Made by a program: the position numbers and the translations under genes
Notes under the pieces: model-generated
The model's input: the letters and a program-made list of their open reading frames with translations, nothing else
Database searches by the model: none
Told to the model about the DNA's origin: nothing
Assembly (NCBI RefSeq): GCF_009936235.1
Contig: NZ_AP022314.1
Span: forward strand, 4,853,656-4,917,655
DNA from: Mycobacterium xenopi
Lineage (GTDB): Bacteria; Actinomycetota; Actinomycetes; Mycobacteriales; Mycobacteriaceae
DNA: 64,000 bases
Direction: 5' to 3'
Part shown: positions 1 through 8,664 of the stretch, in pieces
Position numbering within the stretch: the first letter of the stretch is position 1
Layout of the letters: each line of letters opens with the position of its first letter

Positions 1-1260
1 CTTGTAGGCCTCGGCCGATGCGCGTAATTCGGGATTCGCCTGGAACTTCGGCTCGAACTTCTTCCACGCCGCCTCTCGTTTGGCCGGGATGTACTCCGTC
101 GGCCAGTACGGGTGTTGCTGCGGCCGGTACTGCGTCAGGAGCCGTCGGGCGACGGTAGCCTTGTGCACCTCGTCGACTCCGTCGGCGATGCCCATGGTCG
201 GGGCGCTGACGTACATCGCCTGCAGCGGAGTGAGATCCGTTGTACCAAGCGAGCCCAAGATGTGCAGCGCGCGAAACGATATCTCCCGCAGCACCTTGGC
301 CATCGTGAACTTGACGGCCGCAATCTCGGTGCGGGCCTCCTGGGTGCTCGTGTTGTCGATCTTCCACGCCGTGTAGAGCACCATGAGCCGCAGCTGCAGC
401 AGCTCGGCGTAGGAGTCGGCGATCTTTTCCTGCACCATCTGGTGCTCGGCGATGATCTTGCCGTGCGATTCGCGCGACAGCGCACGCTCGCACATCATGT
501 CCAGCGCCAACTTGCATTGGGCGATGGTGCGCATGGCGTGATGGATGCGGCCACCGCCGAGGCGCCGCTGGGCGAGCACCTTGGCACCGTCCTCCGGGCC
601 CAGCAGGTGGTCGAGGGGCACGCGGACGTCGCGGTAGATGATGTGGTTGTGGTTGCGGGGCTCCGGCATGATCTCGACGCCGGGCGTCTTGCGGGGCACC
701 ACAAACATCCCGTTGGTGCACATGACGAATAAGATGTCGGCCACCCGGCCCGCGGAGGTGAACCACTTCTCGCCGTTGATCACCCACTCGTCGCCGTCGC
801 GGACAGCGTGGGTCTTGAACAGGTTGGGGTCGGAACCGCCCTGCGGTTCGGTCATCGAGTAGGCGGAAAAAATGTCCTGGTTCAGCAGCGGCTTGAGCCA
901 CCGCTCCTTCTGCTCCTCGGTGCCGTAAGCGGCGAGCATTTCCATGTTGCCTGTGTCGGGCGCAGCGGCGCCGAACATCGCCGGCGCTGACGGGTACCGG
1001 CCGATGATCTCGTTGAGCAGCGCAAGCTTCAGTTGGCCGAAACCCGGGCCGCCGAGGTCTTTGTCGAGGAAGATCGCCCAAAGCCCGCGGTCTTTGATCT
1101 GCTGTTGCAGGCCGCGCACGTAGCTCTTCACCACGGGGTCCGGTGAACGGACCGCGTAGGGGAAGACGTACTCGAGGGGCTCGATCTCCTCGCGACAGAA
1201 TTCCTCGACCCAGTCCAGCTTCCTCTGGAATTCCGGCTCGGTGGAAAAATCCCAGGCCAC
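1..1260 (-). CDS. acyl-CoA dehydrogenase (FadE family), 3' end outside window
   Basis: FAD-dependent oxidation of an acyl-CoA thioester to the enoyl-CoA, a beta-oxidation-type step in the cytosol. Reading leftward from a GTG at 1260, preceded by an AGGAGG-like ribosome site, gives 420 codons that begin MAWDFSTEPEF and stay open to the window edge. The family signature YSMTEPQGGSDP is clear, followed by the beta-domain stretch WVINGEKWFTSAG, a GGGRIHHAMR segment and a C-terminal helical domain. The substrate cannot be told from sequence. The stop codon is beyond position 1, so the gene is incomplete here. It lies upstream of other fatty-acid or ring-degradation-like genes on the same strand. 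Confidence 0.9.
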   Translation of the reverse strand, partial: MAWDFSTEPEFQRKLDWVEEFCREEIEPLEYVFPYAVRSPDPVVKSYVRGLQQQIKDRGLWAIFLDKDLGGPGFGQLKLALLNEIIGRYPSAPAMFGAAAPDTGNMEMLAAYGTEEQKERWLKPLLNQDIFSAYSMTEPQGGSDPNLFKTHAVRDGDEWVINGEKWFTSAGRVADILFVMCTNGMFVVPRKTPGVEIMPEPRNHNHIIYRDVRVPLDHLLGPEDGAKVLAQRRLGGGRIHHAMRTIAQCKLALDMMCERALSRESHGKIIAEHQMVQEKIADSYAELLQLRLMVLYTAWKIDNTSTQEARTEIAAVKFTMAKVLREISFRALHILGSLGTTDLTPLQAMYVSAPTMGIADGVDEVHKATVARRLLTQYRPQQHPYWPTEYIPAKREAAWKKFEPKFQANPELRASAEAYK

Positions 1261-1360
1261 GGTGCCTCCTGTGGTCAATCGGTTGGCCAGCGGTACAGAC
1301 GAGTATCGGCCTCCCCCCGACATGCTCGTGGGAGGGGGGCGCATGCCGCCCGGCCTCACA

Positions 1361-1750
1361 TCAGCCCTGGTCGTCGCCCGCCGGCCGTGGTGTCGGCTCA
1401 ATCAGAAGCCTGAGCCGCTCGTCAAGCGTGGCATGGAAGCGCCCGATCGCGCTTTCGTGCCGACCGAACTCCACGTAGGTGTTGGCGCCGGCGCGTAGAC
1501 CTCGCTGCACGCCCTGCGACATTTCGTTGTCCTCCAGCGCGCCGGCTGCGAGCAGGGTGCGTGCACCGGCAGGATCGCGGCCGTTGGCGTATTTCGTTGG
1601 CTTCTCAGCCGATTCGGCTGTGGTCATCGCGTAGATGGTGACCACGAAATGCTCGACGTAGACCGGGTCGATGACGATTAACAGCACCTGGTCGGGGAAT
1701 GTCGCAAACATGGCGTTGGGGAACAAGTGATACACATAGGTGGCCTGTCC
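1361..1750 (-). pseudogene. C-terminal remnant of a Rieske-type ring-hydroxylating oxygenase alpha subunit
   Basis: The open frame runs from about 1906 to a stop at 1361, but only the part from about 1750 downward looks like protein. It reads YHLFPNAMFATFPDQV, then an aspartate-rich sheet region and a helix with QGVQRGLRAGANTYVEFG, as in the C-terminal catalytic domain of aromatic ring-hydroxylating oxygenases. No Rieske [2Fe-2S] motif and no iron-binding histidines upstream are present, so at least the N-terminal two thirds is missing. The break lies at about 1750-1800, where an unrelated coding remnant starts on the opposite strand. Family assignment is by motif memory only. Confidence 0.6.
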
Positions 1751-1789
1751 GTCGGTGCACCAAGTCGATACGGGCGGTGGTGCGTCGCG

Positions 1790-2083
1790 TCGCAGCGCAG
1801 CGACCGCGAGGTGCTCGAGCACGGCATCGAGACCGGCATCATCAAGCGGTTGCCGCACGGCGCCTACGTCGAACTTCGTCAGCCGCTCGGCCCGTTCCGG
1901 CTGCAATACCAGGGGGCGCCGGTACCCAAGCGAATGAACAAGCTCGCTGTCAGTGGCGCTCCCCCGACCGGCGGCCTGCTCGTCGCCGACCCGCCGGCTG
2001 AACGGGATGCTCTTGCCGCCGCGGCATACGCGGCCGGGCAGCGGGCCCGCACCGCGCTACGGCAACGGCAGGAACGCGGCTAA
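1790..2083 (+). pseudogene. C-terminal remnant of an unidentified protein
   Basis: From about 1800 to a stop at 2083 the + frame has protein-like composition (EHGIETGIIKRLPHGAYVEL, then a helix rich in Ala and Arg ending in RQRQERG). No credible start or ribosome site precedes it: the formal GTG/ATG starts at 1727-1740 lie in antisense to the Rieske remnant. I do not recognise the family. It looks like the last ~95 residues of a larger enzyme whose 5' part was removed in the same event that truncated its neighbour. Confidence 0.4.
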
Positions 2084-2095
2084 TCCCGCGGTTGC

Positions 2096-2530
2096 TTACC
2101 GGTGCTGTCCGGCCGCTCCGGCATCCTGGTTACCCGCCACGGGTTCGCCCGTGTAATCGCCGAACGACCACAGGTTGCCCTCCGGGTCCCGAACGGCGAA
2201 TTCATTGGCGCCGTAGTCGGTTTTCGCCAGTGGACGGACAATTTCGGCCTTGCGGGAAAGGACCCGCTCGTAGAGGCCGTCCGGGTCGCTGGTGACGACA
2301 TAACCGCCAGCGCTTCCCGGCTCACGGCACCAGTCGGCGCCAGGTTTGTAGCTGCCGAGCATGATGCCGCCGCTGCCTTCGGGCCAATTCAACTGCGCGT
2401 GATCGACCCTGTCGCCCGCGCCGTATCGCGCTGTGAGCACGAAACCGAATGTTTCCACGTAGTAGTCGATGAGCTTGGCAGCGTCATGTGCCTGCAGCGT
2501 GAGCCACACCGTCGGATTCGAAGTAGTCAT
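2096..2530 (-). CDS. VOC-fold (glyoxalase/bleomycin-resistance/dioxygenase superfamily) protein
   Basis: A 144-residue protein starting at ATG 2530 (MTTSNPTVWLTLQAHD). It has the paired beta-alpha-beta-beta-beta layout of single VOC modules: an N-terminal HDAAKLIDYYVETFGF segment, a central SYKPGADW turn and a C-terminal FAVRDPEGNLWSFGDY motif whose DPEGN-x-W-x-FG pattern is typical of this superfamily. The enzyme activity cannot be predicted; such proteins may be glyoxalase-like, dioxygenases or drug-binding proteins. Its start overlaps the 3' end of the AraC-type regulator gene by 47 bases, so the two were probably co-transcribed and the regulator may have controlled this gene. Confidence 0.85.
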   Translation of the reverse strand: MTTSNPTVWLTLQAHDAAKLIDYYVETFGFVLTARYGAGDRVDHAQLNWPEGSGGIMLGSYKPGADWCREPGSAGGYVVTSDPDGLYERVLSRKAEIVRPLAKTDYGANEFAVRDPEGNLWSFGDYTGEPVAGNQDAGAAGQHR

Positions 2531-3385
2531 GCTCCGACTGTGACCCGAAGGAGTGCCCGCCGTCTTGGATGTTTCGGAACTCTTCGGCGAGCCAGGTGCC
2601 CGGCGGCACGCCGGTAAACCGGACGAACTCGCGGGTCAGGTGGGCCTGGTCGCAATAACCGGTGTCGGCCGCGACCGCGGCTAGATCAACCCGGCGATGC
2701 CGCCGCACCGATGCCGCGATCCTCGTGGTCGCGTGCTCGAATCGCATCAGCCTCGACACGGTTTTCGGCGACCTGCCAACCTCCCGCCGGAACAGCGCCG
2801 TCAAGTGGCGTGCGCTCAAACCGACACGATCGGCTAACTGTCCCACCGGGATTCGCCCCCGCGTGCGCTGCAGCAGATGCCAGGCGTGCGCGACCTCGGG
2901 CCGCACCGTCACACCGTCGCGGCGTCGCCCGGCATCCGTGAGGAAGGCGCTGACCGTTGCGAACACCTCCGGCCACTGCCGCGCCGCGGCCGCACGCTCG
3001 GGCAGTTCGGCCGCGTGCCGGCCGAGCACTTGCCCCCGTCGTAGCCGGTGACGGGCAGCTCAGCGCTGGGCACACCAAACAGTAGGCGTGACGCCAGTGG
3101 GTGCACTGCGAGTTGCACACCGGCCTGACCGCGCCGCTGCCGCACATGGCTGGCTTGCAGGTGCAGGCCGCCGAGGATCAAGGGGTTAGGTCGCGCATCG
3201 GGCAGCGCCTCGGCGCTGGCGGCCGCCTCCACCCCGTCGTCGAGGCTGACGATGAACGTCAACGTCGACGACGGCATACCGCGATGCACGGTTTCCGGGA
3301 CGTCCAGGGCTCGGTAGCCCACCATCGACGTGACGCCCGGGGCGCTGCGCGGCGGTGCCACGACGAACTCCCAGCTGCGCTGCAT
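2484..3385 (-). pseudogene. AraC-family transcriptional regulator, frameshifted
   Basis: The N-terminal half (from ATG 3385, MQRSWEFVVAPPRSAPG) and the C-terminal half (LGRHAAELPERAAAA onward) are in different frames. They meet at the C5 run at 3033-3037 (G5 on the coding strand). Adding one G gives the continuous reading YDGGQVLGRHAAELPERA. The C-terminal part carries two helix-turn-helix units of the AraC/XylS type: VGQLADRVGLSARHLTALFR and the VDLAAVAADTGYCDQAHLTR region. The full product would be about 300 residues. Either the gene is inactivated by a one-base deletion or the base is a sequencing error. An alternative start is ATG 3397. It overlaps the downstream VOC gene. Confidence 0.75.
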
Positions 3386-3408
3386 CTCGCCGACCATCAA
3401 GAGCAACG

Positions 3409-4320
3409 CTAGCCGCTGTCGCGGAGGCCAGCGCGCAGCAAATCCCATGCGAGACGCCGGGCCTCTGTGGCCCTCTTGTACATCAGGCGTTGCACCGGCG
3501 GAATCGGATTAGGATCTGGTTCGTGGCCGTCGATGACGGCGGCGTGCACCTCCTCGGCGACCCGCATCGCCATCACCGCAGCCTCGTTCACGTGTTGCAG
3601 CGCGCGGTGCAGGTGCTCGTCCTCGATTAGCAGGTGGGCGTTGTCGATCTCCACCGCAAAGTCGTTCACCACCTGAGCGATCCGCTCGATGATCGGATTC
3701 ATGGCTTGCTCCCGTTGGTCGCGGTCCTCGAGGCGCAGCACCCTCGCGCCCTCGTCCCACAGGAGCGCCAGCATCTGGGTGTGCGCACCGACAGCGCGCG
3801 AGACCTCGACCAGCGCTTGCCTTTGTAACCGCTCGAGTAGATGCCTGCGCTCGACGCGGGCCAGTTCCCGTTGAGCTTCCATCTCCGCGCGGTGCAACGC
3901 CCGTTGGGCTTCCATTTCGGTCTGGTGCAAGCTTCGGGTCAACGCGAGCTCGCGCGCCGACCGTTCCTCGGCGGCGGCCAGCTGGCTGCGCAGGCGTTCG
4001 TGGGATTCGGCCGCGTTCTGGGCTGCTTGACGCTGGATGGCGATGGTCTGCCAGAGGGCTATCAGGGCGACACCGAAAACCACCGCGCCGAAGAACCACT
4101 GGGCCTTGGATCCGCTTTCGCCAGGACTGAACACGATGTACCAGACGATGACCACGCTGGCTGCGACTCCCCCGGCCAGCCAGCACAGCCCGCGCCACCC
4201 GCCGACGGCGTGGTGCCAGCGCGGGTCGCGGCGACGCGGCTGGAGGGGCGGCGTCGACCCGTTGAGCTCTCCGGCTCCCGGTGGCCGGGTGGCCCTGGCC
4301 GATCGCGCGGGCCAGCTCAT
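3409..4320 (-). CDS. membrane-anchored coiled-coil protein of unknown function
   Basis: A 303-residue protein from ATG 4320 (MSWPARSARATRPPG), which has a GGAGG ribosome site just upstream; the frame is open to 4401 but that extension is proline/serine-rich and lacks a site. It has two predicted membrane helices, about residues 43-64 and 75-93. A long charged heptad-type region follows from about 95 to 190, containing the near-duplicate units TEMEAQRALH and AEMEAQRELA. The C-terminal ~110 residues are helical and acidic. No catalytic motif is seen. The arrangement (short cytosolic tail, membrane hairpin, long coiled coil) suggests a scaffold or oligomerising membrane protein, but no function is assigned. 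Confidence 0.7.
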   Translation of the reverse strand: MSWPARSARATRPPGAGELNGSTPPLQPRRRDPRWHHAVGGWRGLCWLAGGVAASVVIVWYIVFSPGESGSKAQWFFGAVVFGVALIALWQTIAIQRQAAQNAAESHERLRSQLAAAEERSARELALTRSLHQTEMEAQRALHRAEMEAQRELARVERRHLLERLQRQALVEVSRAVGAHTQMLALLWDEGARVLRLEDRDQREQAMNPIIERIAQVVNDFAVEIDNAHLLIEDEHLHRALQHVNEAAVMAMRVAEEVHAAVIDGHEPDPNPIPPVQRLMYKRATEARRLAWDLLRAGLRDSG

Positions 4321-4540
4321 CGTGGCCTCCCTTCTGCCTGAGCCTCCGCAATGCGGGTTCAGACTAGAGCCGCGGCTTGGCGGCGACGCCGCTCGGTCCA
4401 TCTCGGACCGGCTGAGGGCTGCTCACCGCACCTCAGCGCGGCGACGGTATAACACGCTGATTGCGGTCGACGTCCGACGGCGGGTTAGTGTGCTTTGGTC
4501 AGCCTCGCGAAGAGGCGAACAGGAAAAGTTGGGCACCTTC

Positions 4541-5572
4541 ATGACCACAGCAGCAGAAGCATCGGCGATCGAATCGCGGGTCGGCCACTACTACCAGATG
4601 GACCGCACCTACCTGGTCGGGCGCGAGAAGCTACGCGAGTACGCCCGTGCCGTGCAGGACTACCACCCTGCGCACTGGGATGTTGCCGCCGCCGCCGAGC
4701 TAGGCTACCCGGATCTGGTGGCGCCGCTGACGTTCACGTCGGTCCCGGGCATGGCCTGCAATCGCCGCATGTTCGAAGAGGTGGTCGTCGGTTACCACAC
4801 CTATGTGCAGACTGAAGAAGTCTTCGAGCAGCACCGCCCGATCGTCGCCGGCGACGAGCTGCGTATCGACGTCGAACTGTCGTCGGTCCGCCGGATCGCC
4901 GGGCGAGACCTGATCACCGTGACCAACACTTACACCGATGCTGCCGGCGAACGGGTGCACACCCTGCACACCACTGTCGTCGGCGTCACCGCCGAGGACG
5001 TCGATCCGGCGATCAAGACTGCCGCCCAGAACGCGATGATGCACGACGTGAACATCGCCGAAATCGGTGCCTCGGATGCCGACTACGAGAAGACGGTGCG
5101 CCCCCCGAGCGAGGTTCGGATCGCCGAGGGCGGCACGACCCGCATTCCAGGGACGCGATTCTTCGAAGACGTGCAGGTCGGCGACGAGTTACCTGTGCGC
5201 CATGCGCGTCTGTCCCGCGGCGACCTGGTCAACTATGCGGGCGTCGCCGGCGACGCGAACCCGATTCACTGGGACGAAGGCATCGCCAAGCTCGCCGGGC
5301 TGCCCGACGTGATCGCCCACGGAATGCTCACCATGGGGTTGGGTGCCGGATACGTATCCGCATGGTCAGGTGACCCTGGCGCGGTTACCCGCTATGCGGT
5401 GCGGCTGTCCCAGCCCGCGATCGTGTCGGCCGCCGAGGGTGCAGACATCGAATTCAGCGGCCGGATCAAGTCGCTGGACCCGGCTACCCGCAGCGGTGTC
5501 GTCATTGTCGGCGCCAAGTCGGGTGGCCGGAAGATCTTCGGCCTGGCGACGGTGACCGTCCGGTTCCGCTGA
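4541..5572 (+). CDS. fused two-hotdog (HadA/HadB-like, MaoC) (3R)-hydroxyacyl dehydratase
   Basis: A 343-residue protein from ATG 4541 (MTTAAEASAIESRVGHYY). It contains two MaoC-type hotdog domains in one chain. Residues ~1-150 resemble HadA (HYYQMDRTYLVGREKLREYA). Residues ~185-343 resemble HadB and carry the hydratase-2 active-site stretch AGDANPIHWDE followed by VIAHGMLTMGLG, with the catalytic Asp and His. In mycobacteria separate HadA/B/C subunits dehydrate long acyl-ACP in mycolic acid elongation; a fused version would act on an acyl-CoA or acyl-ACP. The frame is open upstream to 4037, but that part is antisense to the coiled-coil gene. The flanking genes are not fatty-acid-synthase genes, so the pathway is uncertain. 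Confidence 0.85.
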   Translation: MTTAAEASAIESRVGHYYQMDRTYLVGREKLREYARAVQDYHPAHWDVAAAAELGYPDLVAPLTFTSVPGMACNRRMFEEVVVGYHTYVQTEEVFEQHRPIVAGDELRIDVELSSVRRIAGRDLITVTNTYTDAAGERVHTLHTTVVGVTAEDVDPAIKTAAQNAMMHDVNIAEIGASDADYEKTVRPPSEVRIAEGGTTRIPGTRFFEDVQVGDELPVRHARLSRGDLVNYAGVAGDANPIHWDEGIAKLAGLPDVIAHGMLTMGLGAGYVSAWSGDPGAVTRYAVRLSQPAIVSAAEGADIEFSGRIKSLDPATRSGVVIVGAKSGGRKIFGLATVTVRFR

Positions 5573-5786
5573 CCCCGACGCCCTGGTGGTGTCGACGGTG
5601 CGGTCAGAAACGGCCGAAGTTCGACGCCACCCGTGGATCGGGTAGCCACCAGCGCCTGGCGCGGCAGACGACGGGGTGAATCTGCGCAATGGGTGTCAGA
5701 GACTTGTCGGTGCCCGCTGGGATGCTTCGCGACGAGCGGGGCCGCTAACAGGCGTAACCTGCCCCCAAAGAGACTGGAGGTGCACG

Positions 5787-6113
5787 GTGGCGGGACTGGC
5801 CGAATTTCCTCGCGGCCTGGTGACTCTCGAAGAGTGGGACGCGCTCGAACTCGGCGACGCGCGTCGCTGGGAGCTCGTCGAGGGAAGCATCCTCATGACA
5901 CCGCGGCCGCGTCCGCTGCACCAGGTCGTGTCGAAGAATCTCACTCGGTTGCTTGACGAACGGCGACCGGACTCGCTGGTCGTGCTGCAAGAGGTCGAGG
6001 TCGTCCTCCGCGAAGGGACCTATCAGCGGGTCGAGGCCACCGTCGGTGATTGGGTGCGAACTAAAGAACCTGTGGCGCTGGACTTTACGCTTGACCAGCT
6101 AACTCAGCCCTGA
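5787..6113 (+). pseudogene. Uma2-family (PD-(D/E)XK-like, DUF820) gene with internal deletion
   Basis: From GTG 5787, with a GGAGG site six bases upstream, the 108-residue product begins MAGLAEFPRGLVTLEEWDAL and continues through ELVEGSILMTPRPRPLHQ, the typical Uma2 N-terminus. After VVLQEVEVVL it jumps directly to REGTYQRVEATVGDW, which resembles the C-terminal strand region. Full-length Uma2 proteins are about 180-200 residues; the missing centre would hold the PD-(D/E)XK nuclease core. The frame is preserved, so a short protein could be made, but it should not be catalytic. Uma2 proteins are often linked to mobile or cyanobacterial-type repeat families; their role is unclear. Confidence 0.65.
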
Positions 6114-6164
6114 GCAGAAGGGCGCGCGTGCGAGCAGCTGCGGCGGCGTCCCTCCGCGGCGTTC

Positions 6165-7433
6165 TCAGCTCTCCACTAGGTCGGGGACAGGCTCTGCCCC
6201 CGTCAGCCAGTGGCGTCCGGTGCGGCGCGCGGTTTCCCACTTGGGAATGCTCACCGCGTCGTCCTGGCCGAGGTCCTCGGGGGTCGGGCCGATGCGCTCG
6301 GCCAGCGCAGCGAGGGCGTCCAGGTCGAAGTTGTAGATCTCGGCTGCTGCCAGGCCCAGCATCTGCCGGGTCTCCTCGATGGGAACGTCCCAAAACGAGC
6401 GACGCAGCCAGTCGCGGGTGTGCGGCCACGTCCCCTCCGGATGGGGAAAGTCGTTGCCCCACAGCATGTTCGACACGCCAATCTCGTAGCGCCGCGCCAG
6501 CTCCCGACGCTCGGTGGTGGTGGCCCCGATAAAACAGTTGCGGTCGAAGTAGGCCGAGGGCGGCATGGTCAGATCGCCCTCCATCTGATGGCTCATCTTC
6601 TTGGCCGAGTGCTCACGCAGGTAGCGGGTATCCATCAGCCACAGCAGGTCGTTGGCCCAAAACGCACCGCACTCGGTGACGCCCCAGCGCAGCCGGGGGA
6701 AGCGTTCGAACACCCCCGACCACAACGCGAACCACAGCGGCCGGGCCCCCCACCAGCGCACTTCGGTGACGTAGATGCCCAGGTGGCCGCCGTACTCCTC
6801 TTGCGGGGCGGGGCCGGAGTGGGTGTGCACCGGCATCTGCAGGTCCTGGCAGGCGGCCCAGATCTTGTCGTAGCGGCGATCGTGGTAGGGCGGGTAGCCG
6901 ACCCAGCGTGCGGGGATCAGAATCCCGCCCCGCAATCCGGACTCCGCGGCGCGGGTGATCTCGGCGACCGCTGCGTCGACGTCTGCAAGTATCGGCACGA
7001 CCGCGACCCCGGCCCGCCGCTCGGGGCTGTGGCTGCACAGCTCGGCCAGCCAGCGGTTGTGGGCCCGCGCCCCGGCCATGGCACGTCCGGGGTCGAGGTC
7101 GCCCGACTGGCCCAGCCCGGCCCCGAACGGGGCCCCGGCGACCCCGGTCACGGCGTCGGCGTCGGGGAAGATCACCTCGCCGACCACCCCGTCGCCGTCG
7201 AGCTCTTTGTCCCGCAGAGCTACGTCCCAACCGCCGGCAATGCCCTCTCCGTGCTCGGTGAACCACCGCTCCGCGAATTCCTCGTCGATGAACCCGCCGA
7301 CCTGCGACGCCGCAGCCTTCTCGGCCAGGTAAGCCTCGAAGTCCTCCCGGTATTCGGGGTCGACGTACTCCCGGTATCGCTCGGTGGGCAGCTCGGCGTG
7401 GCAGTCGGCCGAGATGATGACGTATGGCTCCAC
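6165..7433 (-). CDS. metal-dependent amidohydrolase (ACMSD/LigW-like fold), copy A
   Basis: A 422-residue protein. GTG 7433 was chosen because a GAAGGGA site precedes it and because its N-terminus (VEPYVIISADCHAEL) aligns with that of the next gene (MERYTVISADCHAG); the frame is open to 7457. Likely metal ligands are seen in order: ADCH near residue 12, VHTHSG in the middle, and WGNDFPHPEG late in the chain. Members of this superfamily decarboxylate or hydrolyse aromatic or heterocyclic acids; the substrate here is unknown. It lies 13 bases after copy B at the end of the same operon, so the two may form a hetero-oligomer or act on successive intermediates. Confidence 0.85.
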   Translation of the reverse strand: MEPYVIISADCHAELPTERYREYVDPEYREDFEAYLAEKAAASQVGGFIDEEFAERWFTEHGEGIAGGWDVALRDKELDGDGVVGEVIFPDADAVTGVAGAPFGAGLGQSGDLDPGRAMAGARAHNRWLAELCSHSPERRAGVAVVPILADVDAAVAEITRAAESGLRGGILIPARWVGYPPYHDRRYDKIWAACQDLQMPVHTHSGPAPQEEYGGHLGIYVTEVRWWGARPLWFALWSGVFERFPRLRWGVTECGAFWANDLLWLMDTRYLREHSAKKMSHQMEGDLTMPPSAYFDRNCFIGATTTERRELARRYEIGVSNMLWGNDFPHPEGTWPHTRDWLRRSFWDVPIEETRQMLGLAAAEIYNFDLDALAALAERIGPTPEDLGQDDAVSIPKWETARRTGRHWLTGAEPVPDLVES

Positions 7434-7446
7434 GGTGGTCCCTTCG

Positions 7447-8661
7447 CTACCAGGCACGGATGGGGTCGGGTTCGAAGACGGTGCTGCGGGCGTCGGCGGG
7501 CACAGCGGGCAGCGGCTCAGCGACCTCGGCCACGGTCGGGCCGATTCGGTCGACGAGAGGCGTTAGGGCCTCGAGGTCGAAGCCGTAGACGGCCGCCGCG
7601 TTGCCGCCCACCATGGCCGCGACCTCGTCGGCCGGGACGCCGCTGAAGGTGTACCGCAGTGCCTCCCGGGTGTAGGGGGCGGTGCCCTCGAAGTGCGGGT
7701 AGTCGCTTCCCCACATGATCTTCTCGACGCCGATGCGGTGGCGCTCGGCGCATTCGACAGGCCGCATGAAGCTGGCGCCGACGTAACACTGGCGTGCCCA
7801 GTACTGGCTCGGCTTCAGGGAAAGCGAGCCGGCGGTGGGCCCGGCGAAGCGGGCGATCGCCGAACTTGCCCGGGCGTAGCGAGCCGCCGCCACGTCGAGC
7901 GAGTCGAGGGTCGCCGGAATCCACCCGGCTCCCTGCTCGGTGAACACCACGGTCAGGTCTGGATGGCGGTCCAGTGCGCCGCTGAAGATCAAGTGCCACA
8001 ACGCCCGATGCGCCCACCAGTGCGTCTCATACACCCACACCGCAAACGAGCTGCCCCACCCGTCGGTCGGGCTGGGCCCGGCGCTGCCGCCATGGTGGTT
8101 GACCACCACGCCCGCCTCCTCGCACGCCGCCCACAGCGGCTCCCAGCGCTCGGCATAGAGCGGTGGGATGCCGGTGCCGGGGACGACGCCGGGCAGCAGC
8201 ACACCGCCGCGCAGCCCCAGCTTGGCGATCTGCGCTATCTCGGCGACAGCTTCGTCGAGGTCGCCGAGCAGGATCTGGCCCACCCCAGCGCGCCGCTCCG
8301 GTGACAACGAGCAGAAGTCGGCCAGCCAGCGATTGTGCGCGCGGAGCCCGGCCCAGCGCAGTTCGAGCTCGCGGGCGGTCTCTGGCGGGGGAGCGGCCAG
8401 GCTCGCCTGAGGAAAGAACGGCGGCACGGTATTGGGGTAAATGACTTCTCCCGCAATGCCTTCGGAATCCAGATCAGTGTTGCGCCGATCGCTGTTCCAG
8501 TTGCGTTCGGCGTCGGGCTCGGTGAGGTCGCTAAACGGGTTAACGTAAGTGCTTGCCCAGCCGTCGAATTCGTCCCGGTACTGCGGGTCGAGGTACTCGC
8601 GATAGTCAAGCAGATCCGCGCCGGCGTGGCAGTCAGCCGATATAACCGTGTACCGCTCCAT
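7447..8661 (-). CDS. metal-dependent amidohydrolase (ACMSD/LigW-like fold), copy B
   Basis: A 404-residue paralogue of the downstream gene, starting at ATG 8661. It has the same ordered landmarks: SADCHAG near residue 10, VVNHHGGSAGP in the middle, WGSDYPHFEG near residue 320, and a C-terminal GGNAAAVYGFDLEAL helix typical of the family. The overall similarity to copy A (for example RAHNRWLADFCSLSPERRAG against the matching stretch) points to tandem duplication followed by divergence. It starts three bases after the stop of the acetoacetate-decarboxylase-like gene, so it is almost certainly in one transcript with it. The reaction is unknown; decarboxylation of a ring acid or hydrolysis of a ring-cleavage product are plausible. 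Confidence 0.85.
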   Translation of the reverse strand: MERYTVISADCHAGADLLDYREYLDPQYRDEFDGWASTYVNPFSDLTEPDAERNWNSDRRNTDLDSEGIAGEVIYPNTVPPFFPQASLAAPPPETARELELRWAGLRAHNRWLADFCSLSPERRAGVGQILLGDLDEAVAEIAQIAKLGLRGGVLLPGVVPGTGIPPLYAERWEPLWAACEEAGVVVNHHGGSAGPSPTDGWGSSFAVWVYETHWWAHRALWHLIFSGALDRHPDLTVVFTEQGAGWIPATLDSLDVAAARYARASSAIARFAGPTAGSLSLKPSQYWARQCYVGASFMRPVECAERHRIGVEKIMWGSDYPHFEGTAPYTREALRYTFSGVPADEVAAMVGGNAAAVYGFDLEALTPLVDRIGPTVAEVAEPLPAVPADARSTVFEPDPIRAW

Positions 8662-8664
8662 GGG

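Noticed and set aside
2484..2530. 47-base overlap of AraC and VOC genes taken as a misannotation
   Set aside because: Both frames keep family-like sequence to their ends; overlapping regulator/VOC pairs are plausible, so both are kept.
4037..4540. N-terminal extension of the two-hotdog dehydratase frame
   Set aside because: It is antisense to the coiled-coil gene, Pro/Arg-rich and has no ribosome site; ATG 4541 gives a normal MaoC N-terminus.
6210..7646. 478-codon open frame on the + strand
   Set aside because: A high-GC shadow of the amidohydrolase A gene, with composition typical of antisense frames and no motif.
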